From: Pedobacter soli
Lineage (GTDB): Bacteria; Bacteroidota; Bacteroidia; Sphingobacteriales; Sphingobacteriaceae
NCBI RefSeq assembly: GCF_900101435.1
Contig: NZ_FMZH01000003.1
Location: forward strand, 124,001 to 188,000
Length of the DNA stretch: 64,000 nt
Direction: 5' to 3'
Position numbers and translations under genes: made by a program. Below the pieces are notes generated by a model, which saw only the letters and a program-made list of their open reading frames with translations, was not told the origin of the DNA and searched no databases. Below, in pieces: positions 49,127 to 58,719 of this stretch. Position 1 is the stretch's first letter. Each line of letters begins with the position of its first letter.

Positions 49127-49278
49127 ACAGGAAATTTAAAAAAGTCTTTAGTTCTAAGTCTGGAGTCGGCGCTTCGATAACCGAAGTTTGGAAAGTTGAA
49201 ACTTACATAAGCTACTGTTAATCAATCCCGTTTCAAGTCTATGGCTACCAATGAACTAATGGCCAATGAACTAATGAA

Positions 49279-49332
49279 CAAAAAAAGCCACAGTTCAACA
49301 AGTTAAATACCTGCTGCCCTGTGGCCTTGAAT
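49279..49332 (-). terminator. Probable terminator of the M49 peptidase gene
   Basis: On the minus strand ggccacag...ctgtggct brackets a loop of about 30 nt and ends in a T7 run (aaaaaaa at about 49280 on the plus strand). The rest of the 48969-49348 gap shows AT-rich degenerate sequence and the ECF-type promoter, but no gene. Confidence 0.55.
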
Positions 49333-49348
49333 ACCTAATCAGGAGATA

Positions 49349-51028
49349 TTATTTCACACCCAACACATCAACACCTTGTTCAAAAATTACATCAACAGGG
49401 ATATTCTTTTTGGTTAAACGATCAAGGTCTGTTTGCAATTCGGGGTGGATAATGGCTTTTTCTTTTTGTGCTTTTTCTACGGCAGCTTTATCTCCATTGC
49501 CCTGAAGCGTAATGATGAAAGCACTTAATTCGTTCATTGCCGATGCAAATTTATCGAAATTTACTTTGTAGGTCCCTTTTGGCGTACGCTCAAAAGCGCC
49601 TTTCTCCTGAAAGTAATTAAAGCATTGCATATTGGCTTTTCCGTGTGCTTCTGAAACACCAAAGCGAACCGACCGTAAAATACCGGCCATAAATGTGGTA
49701 TAATAATCTTTTATATCGCCTTGTAATTCGCCCTTTTTAAGCAAGCCTGTTACCATGTACAAACCTAAAATATCGGCTTTACCCTCTTCAAGCCAGCTGT
49801 ACTGTTCTTTTAACGCAGCACGCACAAAACCTTTTCCGGTAACGGTTTTTTTAATGCCTAAGCCATGGGCTACTTCATGAAACATTACATTGGCAAAAAA
49901 AGCATCGAACTTAATGTATTGCTGTTGTTCGGCATCAATCAGTTCTTTTGAAATAGGAACCAGAATTTTATCGAATTTGGCCTGCATTGCATTTTTTAGC
50001 TGCGAGCGGCGGGTACCTTTTTCCTGTTGTATTTTTTCATCATTGGGCAGGTTAACCGCAATTGTTTTCGATCCCGCATTACAGTCGCCCGCATAATACA
50101 CCACGTCATAAGCATTCAATTCCGAATCGGTTCCTGGTGTTTCGGCTTTATATTTAGCGTCAACCGGTAAGTTTTTCTGCAGTTCGGGCAGCATTTTTAC
50201 ATACTTGGCCAAACGCTTGCTCCATTCTTTATCCTTAATTAAAACATAAGCCTCGTAACTGGTGCGGGCATTAAAAAGTTTATCTTCGTAATTTTCAATC
50301 GGGCCGATAATGATATCCAAACCATTGGTTTTCATATCCAGCCAGGCATAATCACTCGCTGTAAAATTATCGGTTACCAACGCATCAGCCCTTAAATTTA
50401 AATATTTCTTTAAACCGGCATCTTCTGCAATTAAGGCTGCCTGTTTTAGTAATGAACTTGCTTTTTGTAATTCAGCAGCAAATAAAACATGGTAAGGTAC
50501 TGTTGATAATTTACCTGTGCTATCTTTCCTAATTACAGAATAGGCACCAAATTTATCGGCCAGATCAGATTTTTCTACCGCATCTTTGGTAATGCCGTAA
50601 GGATAAAATGTTGCACCTTCAGGTTTAACACCAACGCCTTGTACAAAAGGTTTATCGTTATTGAGCCTGTCCCATGGACCATAATTGATGTTTACAAAAT
50701 CGCGGGTTTTTTCATCCTTAATGGTAGCCAAAAGGCTGTCGCGTTGCGGATATACCTGTTTCCAGTACAACTCATCCATAATTTCTGCCGCCTGGATCAG
50801 CAAAGGCAAAATTTTACGGTCGTTAACACTTAACTGGTTAATATTAGTGGTAAGTTTTACCTTTTCGTAAATTGGCAAACGATCGGCCACATAACTAATC
50901 AGGCTGTCTTTCTGAACACCTCCGTTTTTATCGTCAGCAGGTTTAGAGTCGCCACCGCAGGCAGCTAACATCGCCAAAGAAACAGCCATTGCCGGCAAAA
51001 GTATTGTTGATTTGTATAAATTCTTCAT
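49349..51028 (-). CDS. M49-family (dipeptidyl peptidase III-like) zinc peptidase, lipoprotein
   Basis: A 559-residue lipoprotein: signal with the lipobox LAAC (cysteine near residue 24). The zinc site is FHEVAHGLGIKK (HExxH, about 393-397) with the second motif YSWLEEGKADILGLY (EExxAD-type) about 40 residues later. These correspond to HEXXGH and EECRAD in dipeptidyl peptidase III. The pentapeptide spacing HEVAH differs from the hexapeptide of classical enzymes. It is shorter than animal or Bacteroides DPP III (about 675-730). Database entries for such proteins are often misnamed dihydrofolate reductase. It likely trims peptides in the periplasm. Monocistronic. Confidence 0.75.
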   Translation of the reverse strand: MKNLYKSTILLPAMAVSLAMLAACGGDSKPADDKNGGVQKDSLISYVADRLPIYEKVKLTTNINQLSVNDRKILPLLIQAAEIMDELYWKQVYPQRDSLLATIKDEKTRDFVNINYGPWDRLNNDKPFVQGVGVKPEGATFYPYGITKDAVEKSDLADKFGAYSVIRKDSTGKLSTVPYHVLFAAELQKASSLLKQAALIAEDAGLKKYLNLRADALVTDNFTASDYAWLDMKTNGLDIIIGPIENYEDKLFNARTSYEAYVLIKDKEWSKRLAKYVKMLPELQKNLPVDAKYKAETPGTDSELNAYDVVYYAGDCNAGSKTIAVNLPNDEKIQQEKGTRRSQLKNAMQAKFDKILVPISKELIDAEQQQYIKFDAFFANVMFHEVAHGLGIKKTVTGKGFVRAALKEQYSWLEEGKADILGLYMVTGLLKKGELQGDIKDYYTTFMAGILRSVRFGVSEAHGKANMQCFNYFQEKGAFERTPKGTYKVNFDKFASAMNELSAFIITLQGNGDKAAVEKAQKEKAIIHPELQTDLDRLTKKNIPVDVIFEQGVDVLGVK

Positions 51029-51079
51029 ATTAAAGTATATCGGCGCTAAATTAATAATTTTTAAAAGCTTTGTATAAAG

Positions 51080-51113
51080 TTTGATGCATTGGGCGAAGTT
51101 TAGCCTAACTTTG
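51080..51113 (+). promoter_or_regulatory. Predicted promoter of the amidase gene
   Basis: TTTG (51080-51083) and TAACTTTG (51106-51113), 22 nt apart, fit the -33/-7 consensus of Bacteroidota. The RNA would start about 15-18 nt before the ATG at 51136. Confidence 0.55.
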
Positions 51114-51135
51114 TAACTTCATTCTTTTAATCAAC

Positions 51136-51978
51136 ATGCCCATGCTGCTTTCTGATTTATACAAAACCGCTTTATTAACTGCTTTTTCACTAACAATGAT
51201 GCTGGCTTCGTGTACCACCAGTAAGTATGCCGCAACCGAAAAAATCTACAAGGATAAAGCCAAAGGTTTTGCAGAAATTATAGGTACTGTACCTCCAACC
51301 GGGCAACTGTACGATTCTCTAAATGCAACAAACCAGCAATGGATTGGTTCTGTAAATTTTGGGATACGTAAACCCAATTATGTAGTAATACACCATACCG
51401 CGCAGGATAGTTTGGCACAAACCGTTAAAACTTTTTTTTCTACCAAAGCCGGTACCAGCGCACATTATGTAGTTAGTCGCGATGGTAAAGTGGTGCACAT
51501 GGTAAACGACTATTTACGTGCGAACCATGCCGGTATAAGCAAATGGGGGAAAGATACCGACCTCAACTCATCATCTATCGGCATTGAACTGGATAACAAC
51601 GGCTTAACCGATCCATGGCCTGATGCACAAATCAATAGCCTGCTTAAACTATTGGCTACATTAAAGAAAACCTACAATATTCCAACAGCCAATTTTATTG
51701 GCCATGCCGATATTGCCCCAAAACGTAAAAACGATCCTAAAAATTTCCCATGGAAAAAACTGGCAGATAAAGGTTTTGGTTATTGGTACGATGATGTATT
51801 GAAAAACCCTCCTGCCGATTTTAACACCGAAATGGCTTTAAAATATATCGGTTACGATACCAGCAATCTGCCTGCTGCAATTACAGCATTCAAAATTCAT
51901 TTTATCCAAAGCGATATTACACCAACACTAACCCCAGTTGATATTTTGGTGTTGTACAACGTGTATACGAAGTATTAA
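51136..51978 (+). CDS. N-acetylmuramoyl-L-alanine amidase, Amidase_2 lipoprotein
   Basis: A 280-residue lipoprotein (lipobox MLASC near residue 26). The Amidase_2/PGRP fold begins with NYVVIHHTAQDSL (first zinc His), continues with TSAHYVVSRDGKVVHMVND and SSIGIELDNNGL (catalytic Glu/Asn region), and ends with FIGHADIAPKRKNDPKNFPW (second His, Lys and Asp). It cleaves the amide between MurNAc and L-Ala in peptidoglycan or released muropeptides. Predicted to face the periplasm. Monocistronic by position. Confidence 0.88.
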   Translation: MPMLLSDLYKTALLTAFSLTMMLASCTTSKYAATEKIYKDKAKGFAEIIGTVPPTGQLYDSLNATNQQWIGSVNFGIRKPNYVVIHHTAQDSLAQTVKTFFSTKAGTSAHYVVSRDGKVVHMVNDYLRANHAGISKWGKDTDLNSSSIGIELDNNGLTDPWPDAQINSLLKLLATLKKTYNIPTANFIGHADIAPKRKNDPKNFPWKKLADKGFGYWYDDVLKNPPADFNTEMALKYIGYDTSNLPAAITAFKIHFIQSDITPTLTPVDILVLYNVYTKY

Positions 51979-52159
51979 GCGGTTGGCGAAAATAAGTCAG
52001 AAAGTCGGAAGACGGAGGTCTGGACGCGAATACTTAGCGCGCTTTGCGATTATCTCTGTGTGCTTTGCGGTTAAATAATAGCAGTAATATTAACGGTATA
52101 AAACAAAAAAGCACGGATAAATCTGTGTTCATCCGTGCCTATCTGTGGTTAAAAAACGA
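51979..52159. repeat. Intergenic repeats after the amidase gene
   Basis: This gap contains tttgcgattatctctgtgtg...ctttgcggttaa and cacggataaatctgtgttca...tccgtgcctatctgtggtt, both members of the dispersed CACAGAG/GCGGTTAA repeat family. The second forms an imperfect hairpin (gcacggat / atccgtgc, about 52111-52137). No gene is visible. Confidence 0.55.
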
Positions 52160-53818
52160 TTAATTCGGCTTCTTAAACGTATCTTTTAGCGTTACCGTTC
52201 TGTTGAAAACCAATTTATCAGCAGTCGAATCTTTATCCAGACAGAAATAACCTTTACGGATAAACTGATAACGGCTTTCCAAATCAGCATCGGCCAAAGC
52301 CGGTTCGATGTAAACATTTGGCAATACCGTTAAGCTTTCAGGATTTAAATAATCTTTAAAGTCGCCTTCTTCTGCATCTGGGGTTTCTGATGTAAACAAA
52401 CGCTCGTACAAACGGATCTCAGCCGTTTTGGCATGTTGCGCGCTTACCCAGTGAATGGTACCTTTCACGTTTATACCACTGGTATCATTTCCGCTTTTCG
52501 ATTCGGGAATATAAGTACAACGGATCTCAGTAACGTTACCGTTTTCATCTTTCACAAAATCCTCACATTTTACAATGTAAGCGAATTTTAAGCGCACCAT
52601 GGCTCCAGGGGCCAAACGGAACCACTTTTTAGCCGGTACTTCCATAAAATCTTCACGCTCAATCCAAAGTTCATTGCTGAAAGGAATTATACGTGTACCG
52701 CCTCCATCTTCTGCTTCAGGATTGTTTTCGCCAATTAAATCTTCTGATTGTCCTTCCGGATAATTGTTAATAACCAGTTTAATCGGATCTAAAACAGCCA
52801 TTACGCGGTTAGCACTCTTATTCAGATCTTCGCGGATACAGAACTCCAGTAAGCTTAGCTCAATCAGATTTTCGCGTTTGGCAATACCAATGCGTTCGCA
52901 AAACTCGCGAATACTCTTTGGCGTAAAACCTCTTCTGCGTAAACCCGAAATAGTAGGCATGCGCGGGTCATCCCAGCCACTCACCAGTTTTTCGTTCACC
53001 AATTGCAGCAGCTTACGCTTACTCATTACCGTTGAGGTAAGGTTTAGGCGCGCAAACTCATATTGTTTAGAAGGGAAAATTTCTAATTTTTCGATAAACC
53101 AATCGTACAATTCGCGGTGTGAAACATACTCCAGCGTACAAATCGAATGGGTAATGTTTTCAATGCTATCACTCTGGCCATGGGCAAAATCGTACATCGG
53201 GTAAATGCACCATTTATTACCTGTACGGTGGTGCTCGGCGTGTTTAATTCGGTAAATAATCGGGTCGCGCATTAACATATTCGGGCTGGCCATATCAATC
53301 TTTGCCCTTAAAATATAAGTACCGTCAGCAAACTCGCCATCTTTCATTTTTGTAAAAACAGACAGGTTTTCTTCCACACTGCGGTTGCGGTATGGGCTAT
53401 CTTGTCCGGGCTCAGTTGGCGTACCTTTTAAAGCAGCAATTTCATCTGCGGTGCTTTCATCCACATAGGCAAGGCCTTTTTCTATTAGCTTTACCGCAAA
53501 ACCATATAATTCATCAAAATAATCTGATGCATATAATTCGTTTTTCCAGTTAAAACCCAGCCATTTAATGTCTTCCTGCTGGCTGTTTACATATTCTGTT
53601 TTTTCCGTAACCGGATTGGTATCATCAAAACGCAGGTTGGTGTACCCGCCGTATTTTTGTGTTAGTCCGAAATTTAAGCATATCGCTTTCGCATGGCCGA
53701 TGTGTAAATAACCATTTGGTTCGGGCGGGAAACGCGTAACCAGGGTTTCATACTTACCACTATTTAAGTCGTTCTCAACAATTTCTTCAATAAAGTTCAA
53801 TGACTTCTCTTCACTCAT
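52160..53818 (-). CDS. glnS: Glutaminyl-tRNA synthetase
   Basis: A 552-residue class I synthetase, the normal length for GlnRS. The ATG at 53818 ([14 protein letters not shown]) is chosen over 53872, which would begin upstream of the predicted promoter box at 53848-53841. Motifs: [18 protein letters not shown] (HIGH), RFDDTNP, and SKRKLLQL with VMSKRK (KMSKS equivalent). The C-terminal beta-barrel anticodon-binding domains (about 340-552) follow. The presence of GlnRS means the organism charges Gln-tRNA directly. Confidence 0.96.
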   Translation of the reverse strand: MSEEKSLNFIEEIVENDLNSGKYETLVTRFPPEPNGYLHIGHAKAICLNFGLTQKYGGYTNLRFDDTNPVTEKTEYVNSQQEDIKWLGFNWKNELYASDYFDELYGFAVKLIEKGLAYVDESTADEIAALKGTPTEPGQDSPYRNRSVEENLSVFTKMKDGEFADGTYILRAKIDMASPNMLMRDPIIYRIKHAEHHRTGNKWCIYPMYDFAHGQSDSIENITHSICTLEYVSHRELYDWFIEKLEIFPSKQYEFARLNLTSTVMSKRKLLQLVNEKLVSGWDDPRMPTISGLRRRGFTPKSIREFCERIGIAKRENLIELSLLEFCIREDLNKSANRVMAVLDPIKLVINNYPEGQSEDLIGENNPEAEDGGGTRIIPFSNELWIEREDFMEVPAKKWFRLAPGAMVRLKFAYIVKCEDFVKDENGNVTEIRCTYIPESKSGNDTSGINVKGTIHWVSAQHAKTAEIRLYERLFTSETPDAEEGDFKDYLNPESLTVLPNVYIEPALADADLESRYQFIRKGYFCLDKDSTADKLVFNRTVTLKDTFKKPN

Positions 53819-53840
53819 AAAAACCTGTAAATTAGGAATG

Positions 53841-53848
53841 CAAATGTA
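53841..53848 (-). promoter_or_regulatory. Predicted -7 box of glnS
   Basis: TACATTTG on the minus strand, with a TTG 21 nt further upstream. The RNA start would be about 15 nt before the ATG at 53818. Confidence 0.55.
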
Positions 53849-54054
53849 AAAAGATTGAGCGTATTTATACAATGATTAACGGTTTATTAGCACACAGTTA
53901 ATATTGTATTTAATAGAATTTCATTAATAGCTGATAAATGGTGATACAATCTCCTGCTAATCGCCATGGAGATTAAACATCAACTATAATCTTTAACGCC
54001 TGTTTCTCTATTAGTTAATAAAATCAATACATTTACCTTAACTTAATATTCATT

Positions 54055-54474
54055 ATGAGCAAAGCATTAAACCGGCCAATACGTGTTTTAGTGGCTAAAG
54101 TTGGATTGGATGGCCACGACAGGGGAGCTAAAGTAATTGCCACATCATTGCGCGATGCCGGTATGGAGGTAATTTACACCGGCTTACGCCAAACGCCCGA
54201 AATGGTAGTGAATACGGCCTTGCAGGAAGATGTTGATGCCATTGGTATTTCGATCCTCTCGGGTGCGCACATGACCGTCTTTCCTAAAATTATCCAGCTG
54301 ATGAAAGCAAAACAGTTAGACGATGTGTTGTTAACAGGTGGAGGCATTATTCCGGAAGCGGACCGTTTAAAACTGGCGGAAATGGGCGTTGGCACATTAT
54401 TCCCGCCGGGCACAACTATGGCCAGCATTGTGACATATATTCAGGATTGGGTTACAGAAAACAGAAATTTTTAA
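54055..54474 (+). CDS. Stand-alone cobalamin-binding protein (methylmalonyl-CoA mutase B12 domain)
   Basis: A 139-residue Rossmann-like B12-binding domain. [20 protein letters not shown] carries the DxHxxG cobalamin motif (DGHDRG, His near residue 23), followed by [15 protein letters not shown] and [12 protein letters not shown]. It corresponds to the C-terminal part of methylmalonyl-CoA mutase or the small subunit of split mutases. The catalytic subunit must be encoded elsewhere. It is followed after 3 nt by an enoyl-CoA hydratase gene, suggesting a shared acyl-CoA role. Which mutase it serves (methylmalonyl, isobutyryl or other) is open. Confidence 0.85.
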   Translation: MSKALNRPIRVLVAKVGLDGHDRGAKVIATSLRDAGMEVIYTGLRQTPEMVVNTALQEDVDAIGISILSGAHMTVFPKIIQLMKAKQLDDVLLTGGGIIPEADRLKLAEMGVGTLFPPGTTMASIVTYIQDWVTENRNF

Positions 54475-54477
54475 GCT

Positions 54478-55257
54478 ATGGCATACCAGAATTTAATATC
54501 AGAAGTAAAAGAACAAATTTTATACCTTACCATTAACCGCGAAAAAGCACTAAACGCCTTAAATAAAGATACCTTGGCCGAGCTGGCCGATGTGGTTGCA
54601 TTTGCCAATAAAACGGATGAAGTGAGGGGAGTGATTATTACCGGTGCTGGCGAAAAGGCATTTGTAGCGGGTGCCGACATCAAAGAGTTTGCCGATTACA
54701 ATGGCAAACAGGGCGAAGAACTGGCGAAACGCGGTCAGGAGCAGGTATTCGATGCTATTGAAAATGCCACTAAACCCTTTATAGCAGCTATTAATGGCTT
54801 TGCACTGGGCGGAGGTTTAGAACTGGCCATGGCCTGCCACATGCGTATTGCCGCAGATAATGCCAAATTAGGATTGCCAGAAGTTACTTTAGGATTGATA
54901 CCGGGATATGGTGGCACACAGCGCCTTACACAACTGGTTGGAAAGGGCAAGGCTATAGAAATGATTACAACAGCCAATATGATTACCGCTGCCGATGCTT
55001 TAGCTTTTGGACTGGTAAATCACGTTGTGCCACAGGCCGATCTTATTTCGAAAGCCGAAGAAATACTAAACTTAGTAAAACAACGCGCACCACTTGCAGT
55101 TTCGGCCGCCATTAAATCGGTTATTGCAGCTGTAAACAACAATAATGGTTATGCAACAGAGATAGAGGCTTTTGGAAAATGCTTTGAAACAGCCGACTTT
55201 AAAGAGGGTGTAGCTGCATTTGTAGAAAAAAGAAAGGCCATTTTTAAGGGCAAATAG
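54478..55257 (+). CDS. Enoyl-CoA hydratase/isomerase family protein
   Basis: A 259-residue crotonase-fold enzyme. Oxyanion-hole segments are KAFVAGADIKEFADYNGKQG (about 61-80) and INGFALGGGLELAMACHMRI (about 98-117). Both catalytic glutamates of hydratases are in view: one in GGGLELAMAC and one in KLGLPEVTLGLIPGYGGTQR. This favours true hydratase activity on short-chain enoyl-CoA over isomerase-only activity. It forms a two-gene unit with the B12-binding protein. Confidence 0.88.
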   Translation: MAYQNLISEVKEQILYLTINREKALNALNKDTLAELADVVAFANKTDEVRGVIITGAGEKAFVAGADIKEFADYNGKQGEELAKRGQEQVFDAIENATKPFIAAINGFALGGGLELAMACHMRIAADNAKLGLPEVTLGLIPGYGGTQRLTQLVGKGKAIEMITTANMITAADALAFGLVNHVVPQADLISKAEEILNLVKQRAPLAVSAAIKSVIAAVNNNNGYATEIEAFGKCFETADFKEGVAAFVEKRKAIFKGK

Positions 55258-55423
55258 CCCACTGTAGTATTAATTCGATCTGAATATAACAAAAATGTTG
55301 CAAAAGTTTTTCCAATTCAATTTTTTTAAGTAATTATGTGCGATCTAAATTGCTAATCTGAACCGCTCTAATAATTAAGAATTAATGTGCAGAAGTTCAT
55401 TTTAGCATAAAAAGGTGCTGTTA

Positions 55424-56836
55424 ATGAAAAAAAGAATACTTATAATTGATGATGAGATAAATATTGGGCTACTGCTTTCAACATTTTTAACCAAAAACGG
55501 TTTTGAAGTTGTCAGTACTACGTCCGGTACTGCAGCGTTGTCTGTTTTAAGCGAGCAGGCATTCGATCTGGTATTGTGTGATTACCGGTTGGATGATACT
55601 GACGGAAAAGAAATTTTAATCAAAATAAAAGAAAATTATCCGGGTACTAGCGTAATCATTATCACCGGTTATTCTGATATCCGACTTGCTGTTGAGTTAA
55701 TTAAACTGGGGGCTTACGATTATATTGCTAAACCCTTATACCCCGACGAAATATTAATCACCATTAATAAAGCATTGGCGGCTCAGCAATCAATTTCCGA
55801 ACACAAAAACGCCACTCCTCAAAAAAACAAGGATCGTTCTGCCGACAATTTCTTAAACCATCCCGAATATGTTGATGGCAAAAGCGAAGCTTCCAGGACG
55901 TTGGTTAAACAAATAAAACTTATTGCCCCGACAGATTATTCGATTATTTTAACCGGTAAAAGCGGTACCGGAAAAGAATGCGTAGCCAAGGCCATTCATT
56001 TAAACAGTCCGCGCAAAGATAAACCCTTTGTGGTAATGGATTGCGGAGCTTTATCAACAGAACTGGCGGCAAGCGAATTCTTCGGGCACGAAAAAGGGTC
56101 ATTTACAGGTGCCCTTGCTACCAAAATCGGTCACTTTGAAGAAGCAAATGGTGGCACCCTTTTTCTGGATGAAATTGGCAATTTATCTTACGAAATACAG
56201 GCCATTTTGCTCAGGGCTGTTCAGGAGCGAAAATTAAAACGCATTGGCAGCACCAAAGAAATCGATTTAAACATCAGGTTAATTGTGGCAACCAATGAAA
56301 ACCTGATCCAGAATATTCAGAAAGGAACGTTCAGAGAGGATTTATACCATCGGTTTAACGAATTCGCAATACATGTGCCTTCATTAAAAAACCGCGGCAA
56401 AGATATCCTAACCTTCGCCAAGCATTTTTTAACCATTACAAACAGGGAGCTTAACAAAAATCTTAAAGGATTTTCTGAAGAAGTAAAAACCTGTTTCATG
56501 AACTATAGCTGGCCGGGCAATATCCGCGAACTTAAAAATGTTATCAGGAGGGTAAGCTTACTCACAGAGGGAAGCATTATTCCTTTAGCGGTACTGCCTC
56601 AGCAGCTCATCGCGGCTAAAGATGCAAAAAACACACCTGCACAGCAGGCAAAATCTAAACCAGGTTCGAAAAAAGCAACTTTGCGAAACGCACGGCTAGA
56701 TGCCGAGCTGACAACCATTTTAACCGTTTTAAAACAGGTAAACTTTAACAAGAGCAAGGCTGCAAAGATTCTGAATATCGACAGAAAAACACTTTACAAC
56801 AAAATAACGGGTATTAATCTTAACGAATTAAATTAA
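55424..56836 (+). CDS. NtrC-type sigma-54 response regulator
   Basis: A 470-residue regulator starting at ATG 55424 (MKKRILIIDDEINIG); in-frame GTG/CTG/TTA codons upstream are not needed. The receiver (about 1-120) has the DDE pair, the phosphoryl Asp in LVLCDYRLDD and Lys in DYIAKPLYP. The AAA+ domain (about 150-385) has Walker A LTGKSGTGKECVAKA, the sigma-54 contact loop HEKGSFTGA (Ser replaces Ala of the usual GAFTGA), Walker B GGTLFLDEIGNL and the Arg-finger region REDLYHRF. A Fis-type HTH ends the protein (NKSKAAKILNIDRKTLYNKI). It activates sigma-54 promoters on phosphorylation. No partner kinase is next to it. Confidence 0.92.
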   Translation: MKKRILIIDDEINIGLLLSTFLTKNGFEVVSTTSGTAALSVLSEQAFDLVLCDYRLDDTDGKEILIKIKENYPGTSVIIITGYSDIRLAVELIKLGAYDYIAKPLYPDEILITINKALAAQQSISEHKNATPQKNKDRSADNFLNHPEYVDGKSEASRTLVKQIKLIAPTDYSIILTGKSGTGKECVAKAIHLNSPRKDKPFVVMDCGALSTELAASEFFGHEKGSFTGALATKIGHFEEANGGTLFLDEIGNLSYEIQAILLRAVQERKLKRIGSTKEIDLNIRLIVATNENLIQNIQKGTFREDLYHRFNEFAIHVPSLKNRGKDILTFAKHFLTITNRELNKNLKGFSEEVKTCFMNYSWPGNIRELKNVIRRVSLLTEGSIIPLAVLPQQLIAAKDAKNTPAQQAKSKPGSKKATLRNARLDAELTTILTVLKQVNFNKSKAAKILNIDRKTLYNKITGINLNELN

Positions 56837-56894
56837 AATCAGGTAAAACAAAACCTGCCAATTTCGCATTTAAAGAATACCAAGCATTTAAATT

Positions 56895-57944
56895 ATGTCA
56901 GTATTCTCTTATAAGCAGCGTAACAATATTAACCTTGTTATTATTATTGCCCTTGGGATATTAATTGCCTATTCGTTACAAAGTATTTTCAGTGCCATTT
57001 TAAGTACGCTGGTACTCTATACCATTATGCGTCCGGCTTACATTCACCTGGCCGAGCAGAAAGGCTGGAACAGAAGGCTGGTTGCTATACTACTCATTGC
57101 CATTAGCATCATTTTAATTGTCCTGCCTTTTTATGCTTTAAGCAGTATGGTTATCAGCAAAATTTCTGAGCTGAGAAACAACGAAATCTTTTTTAAAAAC
57201 CTGCTGGTTAAACTACAGCATCTCATACCTATAAAAATTAACCAGGATTTGATTCAGGAAGGGATGAACCGCCTGGGTAACTGGGCCACACAATTATTCC
57301 CTTCATTGATTTCGAGTGCAGTAAATATTATTTTAAGCCTGCTGGTGATGTACTTTTTACTCTACTTTATGCTCATTGAGCGCAAAAAATTTGAGTTTTC
57401 GCTGATTAAATACGCACCCTTCAGAGAACAAAATGCCCTCCGCTTTGGCGATGAAATGAGAAATACCACCTATGCCAACGTTTTGGGCCAGGGCTTAATT
57501 TGCCTCGTTCAAGGCTCGCTGGTGAGCCTTTCTTTTCTGGTTTTAGGTTACAAAGACCCCTTATTTTGGGGCATAATAACCACATTTATATCCTTTGTGC
57601 CGGTTTTAGGCCCTCCGGTTATATTTGTACCGGCAGCCATATTACAAATTGCAAACGGAAATAATTTTGCAGGATGGGCCATGCTTGTTTTTGGTTTTGT
57701 GGTCATTATCAACATCGATAACGTACTGAGGTTTATCATCGCAAAAAAAGTTGGCAATATTCACCCTATAATTACAGTAATTGGCGTAATTATTGGTATC
57801 CCTTTATTCGGTATATTGGGTCTGGTTTTCGGCCCTTTGCTGCTGTCATATTTTATATTGCTCGTTAAAATTTACGAAACCAGTACGCTTGCTTCGGAGA
57901 GATTGGAAAGAATTAAAACAAATAATGAGCATATGGAGTTATAA
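56895..57944 (+). CDS. AI-2E family transporter
   Basis: A 349-residue inner-membrane protein with about eight hydrophobic helices in the AI-2E/PerM layout: two N-terminal pairs, a charged central region (about 90-140, LQHLIPIKINQDLIQEGMNR), then five further helices. Family-typical strings are QGLICLVQGSLVSLSFLVLG, FISFVPVLGPPVIFVPAA, IHPIITVIGVIIGIPLFGIL and LGLVFGPLL. Members export small molecules or sodium; AI-2 transport itself is shown only for a few. It is encoded 58 bp after the NtrC-type regulator. Confidence 0.88.
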   Translation: MSVFSYKQRNNINLVIIIALGILIAYSLQSIFSAILSTLVLYTIMRPAYIHLAEQKGWNRRLVAILLIAISIILIVLPFYALSSMVISKISELRNNEIFFKNLLVKLQHLIPIKINQDLIQEGMNRLGNWATQLFPSLISSAVNIILSLLVMYFLLYFMLIERKKFEFSLIKYAPFREQNALRFGDEMRNTTYANVLGQGLICLVQGSLVSLSFLVLGYKDPLFWGIITTFISFVPVLGPPVIFVPAAILQIANGNNFAGWAMLVFGFVVIINIDNVLRFIIAKKVGNIHPIITVIGVIIGIPLFGILGLVFGPLLLSYFILLVKIYETSTLASERLERIKTNNEHMEL

Positions 57945-58017
57945 ATATAGCTTAACAATAAAATAATGTAGTAGTTTTATATTGAACTTAATTGTTAACC
58001 CTTAAAATAGATTAATT

Positions 58018-58284
58018 ATGAATGATAACTCAAAAGTTGTAGTTGCGCTTTTAGCAGGATTAGCTGCAGGTGCTGCATTAGGTATTTTATTTGCACCAGA
58101 TAAAGGTGAAGAAACCCGCGATAAACTAAGCCAATCGTTAAAAGACCTGGGCGATTCTATTAAAGATAAAGCTGCCGATGAAATTAACAATCTGGCGAGC
58201 CTGAAAGATAAAGTGGTAAGCTCTATCAAAACCAAATTAAGAAGTGTAGAAGAAGAATACAGCGACGACGTAGAGCACGCTTAA
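58018..58284 (+). CDS. YtxH domain protein
   Basis: An 88-residue protein with one N-terminal hydrophobic segment (VVVALLAGLAAGAALGILFA) followed by PDKGEETRDKLSQSLKDLG and a charged amphipathic helix. This is the YtxH pattern: small membrane-anchored general-stress proteins of unknown function. It is the first gene of a likely operon with the two genes that follow, at 54-bp spacing. Confidence 0.85.
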   Translation: MNDNSKVVVALLAGLAAGAALGILFAPDKGEETRDKLSQSLKDLGDSIKDKAADEINNLASLKDKVVSSIKTKLRSVEEEYSDDVEHA

Positions 58285-58338
58285 GCAATAACAAAGGCAT
58301 AGCCTGGGCATTTGCCCCAGTTAAATCTCATCTGAATT

Positions 58339-58719
58339 ATGCAGGAAAATAAAGAAAAAAGTATTGAAGATCTGGTAGATGATGCCAAAGGCTTTTTAGA
58401 AGCCAGGGTAGAGTACACCAGGCTGTATCTTCTGGAAAAAATATCGAAGGTTTTTGCAGATCTGGTAACGAGTACGACCGTTATCGTATGCTTTGTATTG
58501 GCCTTTTTATTCGGTTCTGTTACACTTGGGCTTTACCTGGGCGATGTTTTAAACAACTATGCGGCCGGTTTTGGCTGTGTATCGCTGCTTTACATTTTAA
58601 TTGCAGTAGTTGTATATTTTACCAAAGATAAATACATAGAAAAAGCAATTATAAACATTGCCATTAGAAAGTATTTTGATAAACTGGCAGATAAGGAGGA
58701 CGGCGATGAGAAGCTATAA
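58339..58719 (+). CDS. Putative phage-holin-family (DUF1469-like) membrane protein
   Basis: A 126-residue protein: an acidic N-terminal helix (SIEDLVDDAKGFLEARVEYTRLYLLEK), then two membrane helices (TSTTVIVCFVLAFLFGSVTL and GFGCVSLLYILIAVVVYFT) and a charged tail. This resembles the phage_holin_3_6/DUF1469 group. Despite the name, these are chromosomal envelope proteins, commonly encoded with YtxH or YqjD-type stress proteins. No other phage gene is present. Its end overlaps the start of the next gene by 14 bp. Confidence 0.7.
   Translation: MQENKEKSIEDLVDDAKGFLEARVEYTRLYLLEKISKVFADLVTSTTVIVCFVLAFLFGSVTLGLYLGDVLNNYAAGFGCVSLLYILIAVVVYFTKDKYIEKAIINIAIRKYFDKLADKEDGDEKL
58693..58700 (+). promoter_or_regulatory. 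Shine-Dalgarno sequence deciding the start at 58706
   Basis: aaggagga lies 5 nt before the ATG at 58706, inside the end of the preceding gene. Strong Shine-Dalgarno sequences are rare in this window, and this one selects 58706 over the in-frame ATG at 58658. Confidence 0.65.

Noticed and set aside
58339..58719. Prophage remnant because of holin-like annotation
   Set aside because: No other phage genes, attachment sites or composition change; the gene sits in a YtxH-type stress operon.
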